Origin: Elusimicrobiota bacterium
GTDB taxonomy: Bacteria; Elusimicrobiota; Elusimicrobia; Elusimicrobiales; Elusimicrobiaceae
NCBI GenBank assembly: GCA_023398295.1
Contig: JAEWSL010000010.1
Location: 1 to 64,000, forward strand
Direction: 5' to 3'
Length of the DNA: 64,000 nucleotides
The stretch's first letter is position 1, and each line of letters opens with the position of its first letter. Both the position numbers and the translations under genes were made by a program. Shown piece by piece: positions 34,856 through 43,241 of the stretch. Below the pieces are notes generated by a model. It had not been told where the DNA came from. It did not search any database and saw nothing but the letters and a program-made list of their open reading frames with translations.

Positions 34856-35584
34856 ATGAAAAAAATTATTTGCTTTGCATTTTTCCTTTCTCTTGCGGGC
34901 GCGGCTTTTGCCGAAACCTATACCTTTGACGACTTTCAAACGCATATAACGCGCGACAATTTGGAAGCTTTTGCAAAAGACGCCGGCGGGCTTTTGGGCT
35001 CGGGCGTCTTCAGCACGGGAAGAATTTTGGGATGGGGCGGTTTCCAGCTGGCCGTAAAAGGCGCCTATATGCCAAAGCCTTCAGACAAAAACACCGCGCT
35101 TGGCTCGGATAAAAAAGAAATGTTCTATCCTTTTATACAAGGCGAAATTGGCCTGCCTTTCAGACTGGACGGGTTTATAAGAGCCTCTTCCTGGGACGGC
35201 CTTACGCTCGCCGGAGGCGGCCTAAAATGGGGTATTGTCCGCCCTCAGGATACGCTTTATACCTTCCAGCCTATGCTTACCGTAATGGCGCAAAACGGAG
35301 TGCATAAGGCCTTTTCTCTTACGCAGTACAGCGCAAATTTTGTGCTCTCTTTCAAGCTGCCTTACGTAGTGCCCTATATCGGCGCGGGGGCGGATATAAC
35401 TAAGGTTACCGTTGAAAGTTGTCAAAGCGATCCGACGCTTGTGGGCGAGCGCAAAAGCGTAACGACGCCGCGCGCCACTTTAGGCTTAAACGTCAAATTG
35501 CCCTCGTATATTGATTTGAGCGTGGCGGCCAATTACGTAAATTACGGCATAGGGGGAGAAGCTTCCCTGGGCGTACGCTTTTAA
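34856..35584 (+). CDS. Predicted outer-membrane beta-barrel protein, unknown function
   Basis: A 242-residue protein with a signal peptide (1-19, AGAAFA/ETY). Amphipathic alternating strands run from about residue 60 to the end, and the last residue is Phe in GVRF, as needed for BAM-mediated insertion. Residues 25-55 are polar/glycine-rich. I do not recognise a family. Good ribosome site GAGGTG. It follows the DUF192 gene by 11 bp and is followed after one base by the alkyltransferase gene. Confidence 0.7.
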   Translation: MKKIICFAFFLSLAGAAFAETYTFDDFQTHITRDNLEAFAKDAGGLLGSGVFSTGRILGWGGFQLAVKGAYMPKPSDKNTALGSDKKEMFYPFIQGEIGLPFRLDGFIRASSWDGLTLAGGGLKWGIVRPQDTLYTFQPMLTVMAQNGVHKAFSLTQYSANFVLSFKLPYVVPYIGAGADITKVTVESCQSDPTLVGERKSVTTPRATLGLNVKLPSYIDLSVAANYVNYGIGGEASLGVRF

Positions 35585-35585
35585 T

Positions 35586-36050
35586 ATGCAAAAATATTTC
35601 CGTTACAAAACCAAAATTGGCTGGATTTATATAATTTCCGACGAGCGCGGTATTGCCGCCGTGTCCTTAAACAAGCTGCCAAAAGGTTTTGAGGGAATTG
35701 AAGAAGAAACTTATCTCTCCGACCAATGCGCGCAGGAATTGCAGGAATATATTGACGGTAAAAGAAAAGTTTTTACCGTGCCTCTGTCTTTCAAAGGAAC
35801 CGCTTTTCAAGATAAAGTTTGGCAGGAACTTTGCAAAATTCCATACGGCCAAACCAAAACTTATGGGCAAATTGCGGCGGCCGCGGGCAATAAAAAAGGC
35901 GCGCGCGCAGTTGGCGGGGCCTGCAATAAAAATCCGCTTATGATAATTGTTCCGTGTCACCGCGTTGTGGGGACGGACGGCAAGCTTACGGGATATGCCC
36001 TCGGCCTTAAACTGAAAAAACAATTGCTTAAATTAGAAACCCCCGAATAA
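35586..36050 (+). CDS. ogt: Methylated-DNA-protein-cysteine methyltransferase
   Basis: A 154-residue suicide repair protein that takes alkyl groups from O6-alkylguanine onto its own Cys. The active site is IIVPCHRVVG (Cys near residue 122). The helix-turn-helix with the arginine finger is seen in TYGQIAAAAGNKKGARAVGGA. The N-terminal RNase-H-like domain is short. This is the Ogt/AGT class without an AraC domain, so it does not act as an Ada regulator. Repeat copy 3 begins 5 bp after its stop, and no separate terminator is visible. Confidence 0.95.
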   Translation: MQKYFRYKTKIGWIYIISDERGIAAVSLNKLPKGFEGIEEETYLSDQCAQELQEYIDGKRKVFTVPLSFKGTAFQDKVWQELCKIPYGQTKTYGQIAAAAGNKKGARAVGGACNKNPLMIIVPCHRVVGTDGKLTGYALGLKLKKQLLKLETPE

Positions 36051-36055
36051 CAAAA

Positions 36056-36606
36056 CAACGTCATATGGTGTTAACGGCAGATATATCAGGCGCACAATTT
36101 CCCCTTCTTTTGGTTGTGCGCTTGGGCGCACGCTCAACAAATTAGCTATTGTCCGCAAACTACAAGCTTCACTTCTTAGGTTTAACAGCAGGAACTACAA
36201 CGGAATAATTGAAGATTGCTTCAGAGCGCTCCTCACGATACAACCGTTCGTCACCTCGCGCAATGACGACCTTAATTGATAAGGGCAATAATGCGCGGCG
36301 AAGACGCGCATGCCGTTCGTTAAACGCTTATTTGTAATACCTTGTGTGATTTTTTGATTTTGGATGTATTTTTGATTTTTACGGAGCGCAGCGTACCAAC
36401 GAAGAAGGGAGCAAAGCGACAACTCGGTACCAGAGAGCGTAGAGCACTAATCTTGCGTCCGCGCTGCCAAAGAACTTTTTAGTAAATTCTTTTTATTTTT
36501 TTTGTACGGGGATAGTAAGAGCTATCCTCTAGAAAAAATCAAAAATAGCCCAAAAGCAGGAAATTGTTCACCTGATATATCTGCCCCTAACACCAAATCG
36601 CCGTTA
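36056..36606. repeat. Intergenic inverted-repeat element, copy 3 (about 550 bp)
   Basis: This is the best-preserved copy. The left end (36056-36102) and right end (36559-36606) match over about 40 bp as inverted repeats, including GGTGTTA, GGCAGATATATCAGG and ACAATTTCC. The left-end interior has TTCTTTTGGTTGTGCGC and the GTGCGC-TTGG-GCGCAC hairpin. Further in is a module with GAAGATTGCTTC (36211) and CCTCGCGCAATGACG, then TGTGATTTTTTGATTTTGG and AAAAATCAAAAATAGCCC, which are shared with copy 2. There is no plausible gene. It occupies the whole space between ogt and the autotransporter stop codon. Confidence 0.88.
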
Positions 36607-36623
36607 GCCGTTGGAGAGAGAGT

Positions 36624-39617
36624 TTAGTCAAAATATCCTCTAAGCCCCACCTGCACCGCCACCCCTCTAACTCCCGCAAAATACGCCGAAACCTGCGCGT
36701 AGCCGGAATATCTTTCCCATAAAGTGTTTTCCACGCCGGCGTTAATTTCGCCGTAGGATTTAACTTTATAATTGGGGAGGACGTAATTTTCCTGGTCGCG
36801 GATTTCAACGACGCCTTCGCTTATCAAACTGACTGCAAAGGAGCCGCCGACATACGGGTGCCAGGGGCCGTAATCTCTAAGCAATTTAAGCGCGGGGATA
36901 AATTGCAAATTATAAAACAGCGGCGTTTGCATATTTGCGCCCAAAGCCGTTTCATAATTCTGCGCGCTTACTATATTGTAGGACAGCATTAAAGAAGGAA
37001 GGATTTTTGTGCCGTCCTTGAAGATAAAAGAAGAATCTATCTTCCCGTTGGCCGATATGGAGAAAATATCAAAATCGTCTTTTTCGCCGTTAAGCGTGGC
37101 GCGTTGCGTGCCGTTTGAAAAATGCACTTCCGCGGCGGCAAGCAGATTATCGCGGTAAACCGTGCCCATAAAGCCGGCCATAATACTGTTTTTGTTCATA
37201 TTAAGGCCTTCTGTCCCCTGGGAATCGTTTACATAACCCGCAAAGACCGAAGGGATAAAATTAAAACCGTGCTCAAGAAACATTATCGGGAAATCTAACC
37301 CTATATTTGCGCCGGAAGCGTTGTTTCTTACGTCGGTAAGGCCCTCGGTATAATCATGTTTCTGCGCGGCTACAAAAGGAACAAACCACAGCGTATGCCA
37401 TTTCTTTTGGGTAACTTCACCGGTATAAAAAGCGCCGGGGTTTACAAAGGTATCGTCTTCCGAAAAACTATAGCTGTTGCGCGCCCTGTAATATCTGCCG
37501 TCTTTGGAGAGCATAACGTCAAGCCTGTTAAAGAGCGTGTTTGCTATAAGCACGTTATTTACCGCCATTGCGTTTTGCGCGACCGCCGCCGAGCGTATGG
37601 ACGGCGTAAGACTGCCAGTTTTTGAAAGCACTATATTATGCGTATCGGGCATGGAAACGCTGTACTCATAAACAGGGCCGTAAAGCTTTTCTACGGAAGT
37701 TGTAAGATCCATGGAATTTGAAATAGTAATCGGCGCGGTGGTATTTACGCCGGAGTCTTTAACAAGTCTTAAATAGCTTATATTAGCCGAACCCGCCCCG
37801 CCTGAAACTTCAATTGTATCGGCATCGGTAATAAAAGGATCTATATCCACGCTTAAATTGCCCCTTACGCCTTGCGTATAATTATTAAGTTCAACATAAC
37901 CTATCTGCCCGTTGACCATATTGATATCCGTGCCCGTTATGTTAAAAGCCGCGCCGTTAAAAGTCGCGCTGCTGGCAAAAAAGCTTATGGCCCCGCCGTA
38001 GATATTCATAGTGCCGTTAAAGCCGTCAAAGTCGTCGTAAAAATCTATGCGGCCGCTCCTGGGCGAACCGACGGGAATATTTATATCCTCTGCCGAAGTG
38101 CCGTTAATATTTACAACGGAGCCCGCGTCTGAAGTTATACCGCCGTAGAAAATTATTTTATCGTCGCTGTTTAAGTTAAGCGTGCCGTTTGAAAGATGTA
38201 TATCATTTTTATTTACTCCGGAAGAATCGGTATTCCCGCTGAAGATAACATCGTTCTTATCGTTAATATCTATAATGGTTAAAACGCCGTTTTGCAGATA
38301 AACCGCCCCGCCCTGCCCGCTCGCGCGGTTATTTGTAAAAGTCCCGCCTTTGGAAATAAGAAAAGTACCCGAAGATAAATATATCGCGCCGCCGTCGCCG
38401 CCGGCGGTATTGCCGGTAAAAGAGGCGTTTTCCATCGTAATTGCGCTGCTTTGCGCGTATATTGCGCCGCCGTCGCCGCTTGCTTTATTTGAGGTAAAGA
38501 TATTGCCCCCATTAAAGGCAGCCGTTCCGTTGCTTTCAATATAAACCGCACCGCCATTTACGGCTTTATTGCTTGTAAAGACGGATTTATTTGCCGTTAT
38601 ATTGCCGCCGTCCCCCAAATATACTGCGCCGCCGTTTCGCGAAGCAGTATTAGACATAAAGGTTGACGTTGAAACTATAAGAAGAGTATTGGAACTTGAG
38701 TAAATCGCCCCTCCGTCAAGCGCGGAGGTGTTGCCGTTAAAGTCGCTCAGCATTAAATTGGCGCCGGAAAAAGGTTCTAAATATATCGCGCCGCCCGAGC
38801 CGTTTTGCGCCTCATTTTGCGAAAATGTGGCGCTTGATACCACAAGCGCGTAAGAAGAATTTATCGCGCCGCCGTCCAAGACCGCGCTGTTTTGCGTAAA
38901 CGTTGAGGTGGAAATTACAGCAGGCCCGTCAGCCCAAATTGCTCCTCCGATATCGGCGGAATTTAACGTAAAAGAGGATGTCGTGACAGCCAGGAGGGAA
39001 TTAGACGAGGGGCCGTAATAATAAATGCCGCCGCCCCCGCCGACTGCCGTGTCGGTGCTCGTGGAATAAGCAAACGCTTCGTTGCCTGAAAAAGTTGAGG
39101 AGGAAATAATTGTAACCTGTCCGCTGTTTATAAACAGCGCTCCGCCTGTTGCTACCTGACTGCCGGCGCCGGTAACAGAAGAAATATTATTTTCAAAAGA
39201 AACCCCGTTTAAAGTTATTGTTGAAACCGCCGTCGCCGAAGACGGCAAAACTGAAATTGAAATGGCCCCCGCTTTGCCGGTATAAGCGTTTTGCCCGCCT
39301 AAAAAACCTATGTTTTTAACCGTAGCGGAGGATACGTTTATCTGTAAAAGAGATGTGGCCGTTGAAGTTGTAATATAATAAAAAGGGCGCGCCTCGGAAG
39401 TGCCGGAGCTGGTTATCGTCTTAACGCTTGATAAGACGGCCGGTTCCGTCATATGCACGTCAGTTATAAGCGCGGCGACGTCAACCACCGGGTTATCAAG
39501 CACTATCTGCAAATCATTATCTATAACATAGACGGTAACGGGCGCCGCTTTGGGACATAAGGTTAAAGAGAGCACAAAAAATATACTTAAGATAAAACTT
39601 TTTATTTTAGCGTTCAT
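36624..39617 (-). CDS. Autotransporter with Pmp-like GGA(I/V)/FxxN repeats
   Basis: A 997-residue type V secretion protein. A signal peptide (about 1-24) is followed by a passenger built as a beta-helix. It holds about ten GGA(I/V/L) motifs and eleven FxxN motifs (FSGN, FTLN, FTQN, FSQN, FNGN, FMSN, FTSN, FTGN, FTNN) between residues about 155 and 450, the same paired signature as chlamydial polymorphic membrane proteins. Ser/Thr runs such as STST precede many repeats. The last 270 residues form an autotransporter barrel with Trp/Tyr-rich strands ending in GLRGYFD, so the usual terminal aromatic is one residue from the end. Function is probably adhesion or surface display. It has an extended -10 promoter and ends beside repeat copy 3. 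Confidence 0.88.
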   Translation of the reverse strand: MNAKIKSFILSIFFVLSLTLCPKAAPVTVYVIDNDLQIVLDNPVVDVAALITDVHMTEPAVLSSVKTITSSGTSEARPFYYITTSTATSLLQINVSSATVKNIGFLGGQNAYTGKAGAISISVLPSSATAVSTITLNGVSFENNISSVTGAGSQVATGGALFINSGQVTIISSSTFSGNEAFAYSTSTDTAVGGGGGIYYYGPSSNSLLAVTTSSFTLNSADIGGAIWADGPAVISTSTFTQNSAVLDGGAINSSYALVVSSATFSQNEAQNGSGGAIYLEPFSGANLMLSDFNGNTSALDGGAIYSSSNTLLIVSTSTFMSNTASRNGGAVYLGDGGNITANKSVFTSNKAVNGGAVYIESNGTAAFNGGNIFTSNKASGDGGAIYAQSSAITMENASFTGNTAGGDGGAIYLSSGTFLISKGGTFTNNRASGQGGAVYLQNGVLTIIDINDKNDVIFSGNTDSSGVNKNDIHLSNGTLNLNSDDKIIFYGGITSDAGSVVNINGTSAEDINIPVGSPRSGRIDFYDDFDGFNGTMNIYGGAISFFASSATFNGAAFNITGTDINMVNGQIGYVELNNYTQGVRGNLSVDIDPFITDADTIEVSGGAGSANISYLRLVKDSGVNTTAPITISNSMDLTTSVEKLYGPVYEYSVSMPDTHNIVLSKTGSLTPSIRSAAVAQNAMAVNNVLIANTLFNRLDVMLSKDGRYYRARNSYSFSEDDTFVNPGAFYTGEVTQKKWHTLWFVPFVAAQKHDYTEGLTDVRNNASGANIGLDFPIMFLEHGFNFIPSVFAGYVNDSQGTEGLNMNKNSIMAGFMGTVYRDNLLAAAEVHFSNGTQRATLNGEKDDFDIFSISANGKIDSSFIFKDGTKILPSLMLSYNIVSAQNYETALGANMQTPLFYNLQFIPALKLLRDYGPWHPYVGGSFAVSLISEGVVEIRDQENYVLPNYKVKSYGEINAGVENTLWERYSGYAQVSAYFAGVRGVAVQVGLRGYFD

Positions 39618-39650
39618 ATCATTCTCCGCTTTGACATATTTTACTTTCTA

Positions 39651-39659
39651 ATTATATCA
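39651..39659 (-). promoter_or_regulatory. Extended -10 promoter of the autotransporter gene
   Basis: On the minus strand TGATATAAT (TGN-TATAAT) lies 33 bp upstream of the start codon. No good -35 box is present, as is usual for extended -10 promoters. Confidence 0.55.
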
Positions 39660-39665
39660 TATACG

Positions 39666-39696
39666 CCCGCGCGCGGCGTATAGCGGCGCGCGCGGG
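39666..39696 (-). other. GC-rich 10-bp hairpin between rng and the autotransporter gene
   Basis: CCCGCGCGCG (39666-39675) and CGCGCGCGGG (39687-39696) are exact reverse complements around an 11-nt loop. It lies just past the rng stop codon without a T-run. It may help end or stabilise the rng transcript. Confidence 0.6.
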
Positions 39697-39722
39697 AATA
39701 TGCCTGCAATAAAATAAAACCT

Positions 39723-41174
39723 TTACTCCAAAACTATCTTATAATCTTCCCACGCAATTTGCGGATCCGCCTGTATTTTTATGCCGCGGTGCACATTTTG
39801 CTCCAAAACGGCCTGCTGCGCTTTGATATGCTCGGCCAGCAGCGGATGCAAAACAAGGCGCATAGTGCCGCCCGGGCGGCCCTGCGTGAGGTCAAAAATT
39901 TCCCTCTGAACTTTAATGCGCATGCTTTCGGCCGAAAGCACTCTGCCGCTGCCTTTGCATTGAGGGCATTCCTCGGTAATAAGGCTGCCGGTGCTTTCTT
40001 TTTTGCGCTCTCTTGTCATCTCCACAAGACCAAGACGCGTTATGGGCAGTATGCGGATTTTTGCCCTGTCGCGCTTAACGGCGTCGTTTAAGGCGTCCAC
40101 GACTTTATGGCGGTTGGAGGCTTTTTTCATATCAATAAAGTCTATTACTATTATGCCGCCGATGTTTCTTAATCTGAGCTGGTGGGCAATGGCGTAGGCG
40201 GCTTCAATATTAGTCTGCGTCACGGTTTCTTCCTGCGACTTGCTGCCGGTAAATTTGCCGGTGTTTACGTCTATGGCGCAAAGACTTTCTGCCTCCTGAA
40301 TAATAATACTGCCGCCGTTCTCAAGAGGCAGTTTTATAAGACGCAGCTTTTCTATCTCCTGCTCAATGTTAAAAGCTTCAAAGATAGGCGTTTTGGCTTT
40401 GTAAAGTTTTATGCGGTCTTTAAGTTCGGGCGAGATCCTTTCAACAAAGTCCAGCACTTTATCGTAATCTTTCTGGCTGTCAAGCATATAAACTTTAACG
40501 TCTTCCGAAAGAATGTCGCGCGATACCTGCAGAACGCCGTCCATATCCTCATGCAAAATAGCCGGCGCGGGAGCGCGTTCAAAACGCGTTATAATGGTTT
40601 TCCACTGGCGGTAGAGGTATTTTACCTCTTTCTCAAGCTCCTCTTCGCTTGCCTCTTCGGCCTCGGTTCTCACGATACAGCCCATGCCTTCAAGATATTT
40701 GGCGGCCAGTTTTTCAACAAGGTCGTTTAATCTCTGGCGTTTATCGTTGTCTTCTATATTCTTTGACACGCCGACAAAACGCTGGTTGGGCGTTAGAACA
40801 AGATAGCGGCCGGGCAAGGTAACATCCATGGTAACCTTCATGCCTTTTGTGCCTATGGCGTCCTTTACAACCTGCACCATAACTTCCTGCCCTTTGTAGA
40901 GGATTTTATCTATGGGCTTTTTATCGCCCTCAATAACATCGGAAATATAGAGGTAGGCGTTCTTCTCGTAGCCGATATTCAAAAACGCGCTTGAGATGCC
41001 GGGCAAAACATTTTCAACTACGGCCTTGTAAATGTTGCCTACTATATTTAGAGAACCTCTGCGTTCCCACATAAGTTCCGCCAAAACTCCGTCCTCTAAA
41101 ATAGCGATTCTGGTTTCTTCAAAAGAAGTATTTACCAGCACTTCCACGGAAGGATTATCCGAAAATGATTTCAT
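39723..41174 (-). CDS. rng: Ribonuclease G (RNase E/G family)
   Basis: A 483-residue endoribonuclease that processes rRNA and mRNA 5' ends. An N-terminal S1-like RNA-binding domain (about 35-120) precedes the RNase H-like/DNase I-like catalytic part, with the catalytic Asp in CAIDVNTGKF and VIDFIDMKKASNR. The zinc-link CPQCKGSG holds the dimer together. The length fits RNase G rather than long RNase E, as no C-terminal degradosome scaffold follows. GGAGA precedes the ATG. The DUF2344 gene lies 36 bp upstream, a recurrent neighbour of rng in bacteria. Confidence 0.95.
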   Translation of the reverse strand: MKSFSDNPSVEVLVNTSFEETRIAILEDGVLAELMWERRGSLNIVGNIYKAVVENVLPGISSAFLNIGYEKNAYLYISDVIEGDKKPIDKILYKGQEVMVQVVKDAIGTKGMKVTMDVTLPGRYLVLTPNQRFVGVSKNIEDNDKRQRLNDLVEKLAAKYLEGMGCIVRTEAEEASEEELEKEVKYLYRQWKTIITRFERAPAPAILHEDMDGVLQVSRDILSEDVKVYMLDSQKDYDKVLDFVERISPELKDRIKLYKAKTPIFEAFNIEQEIEKLRLIKLPLENGGSIIIQEAESLCAIDVNTGKFTGSKSQEETVTQTNIEAAYAIAHQLRLRNIGGIIVIDFIDMKKASNRHKVVDALNDAVKRDRAKIRILPITRLGLVEMTRERKKESTGSLITEECPQCKGSGRVLSAESMRIKVQREIFDLTQGRPGGTMRLVLHPLLAEHIKAQQAVLEQNVHRGIKIQADPQIAWEDYKIVLE

Positions 41175-41210
41175 TGTTTATTCTCCGTCTTAAACCGCCG
41201 CGCCTTAAGG

Positions 41211-41861
41211 CTAAATCCGCATCAAATCTCCCTGCGGGTTTTGCCAAAATAAGGCCTGGCGCGTAATACGCATCTGCGCGCCCCCGCCGTCAAAGCAAGG
41301 CAACATCAGAAACATCTGCCTCACTTCCAAACTTCTAAGGGCGTCCAAACGCGCAAGTAATAGAAACTCGTCTTTTTCCGATTGCAGCGCTTTCAAAAAA
41401 AGCGCCGAAGTATCCCCTTTCTCTAAAGCCGCCTGAACATCGCGGGCGACAATCATCTCAAGACGCCCGCCGGTTTTCAAAGTATTTTGCGGCGGCGGAT
41501 TAACCTTTATTTTATATTGGGCCGCGCAAACTAAAACCTCAAGCGAACATAAAGCAGAGGGCACTTCTTTAATCGTTTCTATCTTAAACCCGCCCGTTAT
41601 AAACGGGGCGAGTTTTGTTTTAATTTCTTCAATGTCATATTCTTGGCAAAGGCTTATGTCTGCGTACTGGCACAAGTCCGCCGAGCCTTCCTGCGCGCCG
41701 GGCCCGAAAGCCAAACGCGGCCAAGTTTTACTGCTTACGTATTTTAAGCCGCCGAAAATTACGGCGTCTTTCAAAATACGGCGGAACTCGTGTAAAGTTA
41801 CACCGTCTTCGTTTCGGCTTAATTTAAGCCGATACTTAAAAACGGGCTCTCTTTTTATCAT
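41211..41861 (-). CDS. DUF2344 protein (radical-SAM-linked family), stand-alone
   Basis: A 216-residue protein of the TIGR03936/DUF2344 type, with FKYRLKLSRNEDGVTLHEFRRIL at the start and RLAFGPGAQEGSADLCQYADI (abbreviated here; residues 47-67) in the conserved region. In many bacteria this domain is fused to, or encoded beside, a B12-binding radical SAM protein upstream of rng. Here the rng link is kept, but the radical SAM part is not in the neighbourhood, since rodA is the next gene. The reaction is unknown. Either the partner is elsewhere in the genome or this copy works alone. Confidence 0.8.
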   Translation of the reverse strand: MIKREPVFKYRLKLSRNEDGVTLHEFRRILKDAVIFGGLKYVSSKTWPRLAFGPGAQEGSADLCQYADISLCQEYDIEEIKTKLAPFITGGFKIETIKEVPSALCSLEVLVCAAQYKIKVNPPPQNTLKTGGRLEMIVARDVQAALEKGDTSALFLKALQSEKDEFLLLARLDALRSLEVRQMFLMLPCFDGGGAQMRITRQALFWQNPQGDLMRI

Positions 41862-41888
41862 ACCATTTTATATACGCGCTTTTTTATA

Positions 41889-43241
41889 TTATATTATGGA
41901 TAAACGCCGTCTGTAGACGCTTTCCACAATGCCCAAAGCCCACGCGCTTGCCACCAAATTGCTGCCGCCGTACGATATAAACGGCAGGGGTATGCCCGCA
42001 ACGGGCACTATGCCTATAAGCATACCGAAATTAAATATCATATAGACAAAAAATATGCCGAAAATCCCGCAGCATACCAAATAACCGAAATAATCGCTTG
42101 AAAGCGCAGCCGTCTGTACTGTGCGCCAAAGTAAAATTATATAAAGCAAAAGCACCGTAAGCGTACCCAAAAGGCCGCGCTCTTCTCCCAGGACGGCAAG
42201 GATAAAGTCCGTGTGCCTCTCGGGCACAAAACCAAGGCGGCTTTGCGTGCCGGAAAAATATCCTTTGCCTAAAACGCCGCCGGAACCCATGGCAATCTGC
42301 GCCTGCAAAACATTATAACCCGCCCCTTTGGGATCGGACTTAGGGGCCAAAAAAGTTTCAATCCTCTTGCGCTGGTAAGGCTTCATATGATTATAAACAA
42401 ACCACCCGCAGAAAAACCCCGCCAAAACCGAACCCGCAACTATAAAAACAAAAATCGGCGCAAGCCTCAGACGCAATTGCTTTGCAAACCACCAAATAAG
42501 CCAGCAGATAAATAAAACTGTTCCGCAAAACCCCGCGATATAAAGCCAGTTATGCGTCAGCTGCGAAATTGCATAAAGAAAAATATTATTTTGCGCAATT
42601 TTGGGCATCATAGCCGCGTAAGTCCATGCCACGGGAAAAACCCCCGCGAAAGAAACAAACAGGAATATAAGGATAAAATAAAAACTGTTAAATCCCGCCG
42701 TATAGAGCAAAATCAAAAGCGCGGGCGCCGTTACCACTATTGAAGAAAAATCCGGCTGACGCATAATCAAAATAAATATGGGCAAAATAATGAGGCCCAG
42801 ATAAAACAAAGTCTTGAACTCGCTGGCCGAGCTTCTTCGCCGCGCCAAAAAAGACGAGGCTACAAGTATAGCGGCAATACGGCAAATTTCAGTAGGCTGG
42901 AAAGAAATAAAACCGAAGCGAAACCAAGAGTTTGAGCCGCGCATTACAACGCCGAAAATCAGCACCGCCCCTAAAAGAAGCAGAATAAAAACATAGAGGG
43001 CTTTTTGCTGCTCGCTGTAAATCTGATAATTAAACAGCCAGCCGAACATAAAAGCGCAAAAAGCAACTGGCAAGGCGATTAAATGCGTGCGCACTACGTC
43101 TGCGGCAAAACCCAGCCCGCTTACCGCAGAAATTATTACGGAAAACCCTATCAAAGAAAGCAAAGCCGCCGCGCCCGCAAGCACATAGTCAAGGTTGCGT
43201 CTTTGTATTTGCTGCTCGTTTTGATTACTTTTGCCAAACAT
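41889..43241 (-). CDS. rodA: Peptidoglycan glycosyltransferase RodA
   Basis: A 450-residue SEDS-family polymerase with about 10-12 transmembrane helices. It extends glycan strands during rod elongation with PBP2. Conserved SEDS stretches include RGSNSWFRFGFISFQPTEICR (residues near 106-126), GSGGVLGKGYFSGTQS and VPERHTDFILAVLGEERGL. PFISYGGSNLVA is near the end. This is RodA and not FtsW because it overlaps the PBP2 gene (1 bp, TAATG) and follows mreCD-mrdA. It ends this cluster; no terminator is visible in the 27 bp before the DUF2344 gene. Confidence 0.94.
   Translation of the reverse strand: MFGKSNQNEQQIQRRNLDYVLAGAAALLSLIGFSVIISAVSGLGFAADVVRTHLIALPVAFCAFMFGWLFNYQIYSEQQKALYVFILLLLGAVLIFGVVMRGSNSWFRFGFISFQPTEICRIAAILVASSFLARRRSSASEFKTLFYLGLIILPIFILIMRQPDFSSIVVTAPALLILLYTAGFNSFYFILIFLFVSFAGVFPVAWTYAAMMPKIAQNNIFLYAISQLTHNWLYIAGFCGTVLFICWLIWWFAKQLRLRLAPIFVFIVAGSVLAGFFCGWFVYNHMKPYQRKRIETFLAPKSDPKGAGYNVLQAQIAMGSGGVLGKGYFSGTQSRLGFVPERHTDFILAVLGEERGLLGTLTVLLLYIILLWRTVQTAALSSDYFGYLVCCGIFGIFFVYMIFNFGMLIGIVPVAGIPLPFISYGGSNLVASAWALGIVESVYRRRLSII

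Noticed and set aside
36056..36606. CRISPR array as an explanation of the intergenic repeats
   Set aside because: The repeats are terminal inverted pairs with unequal interiors; there is no series of short direct repeats with equal spacers and no cas gene.
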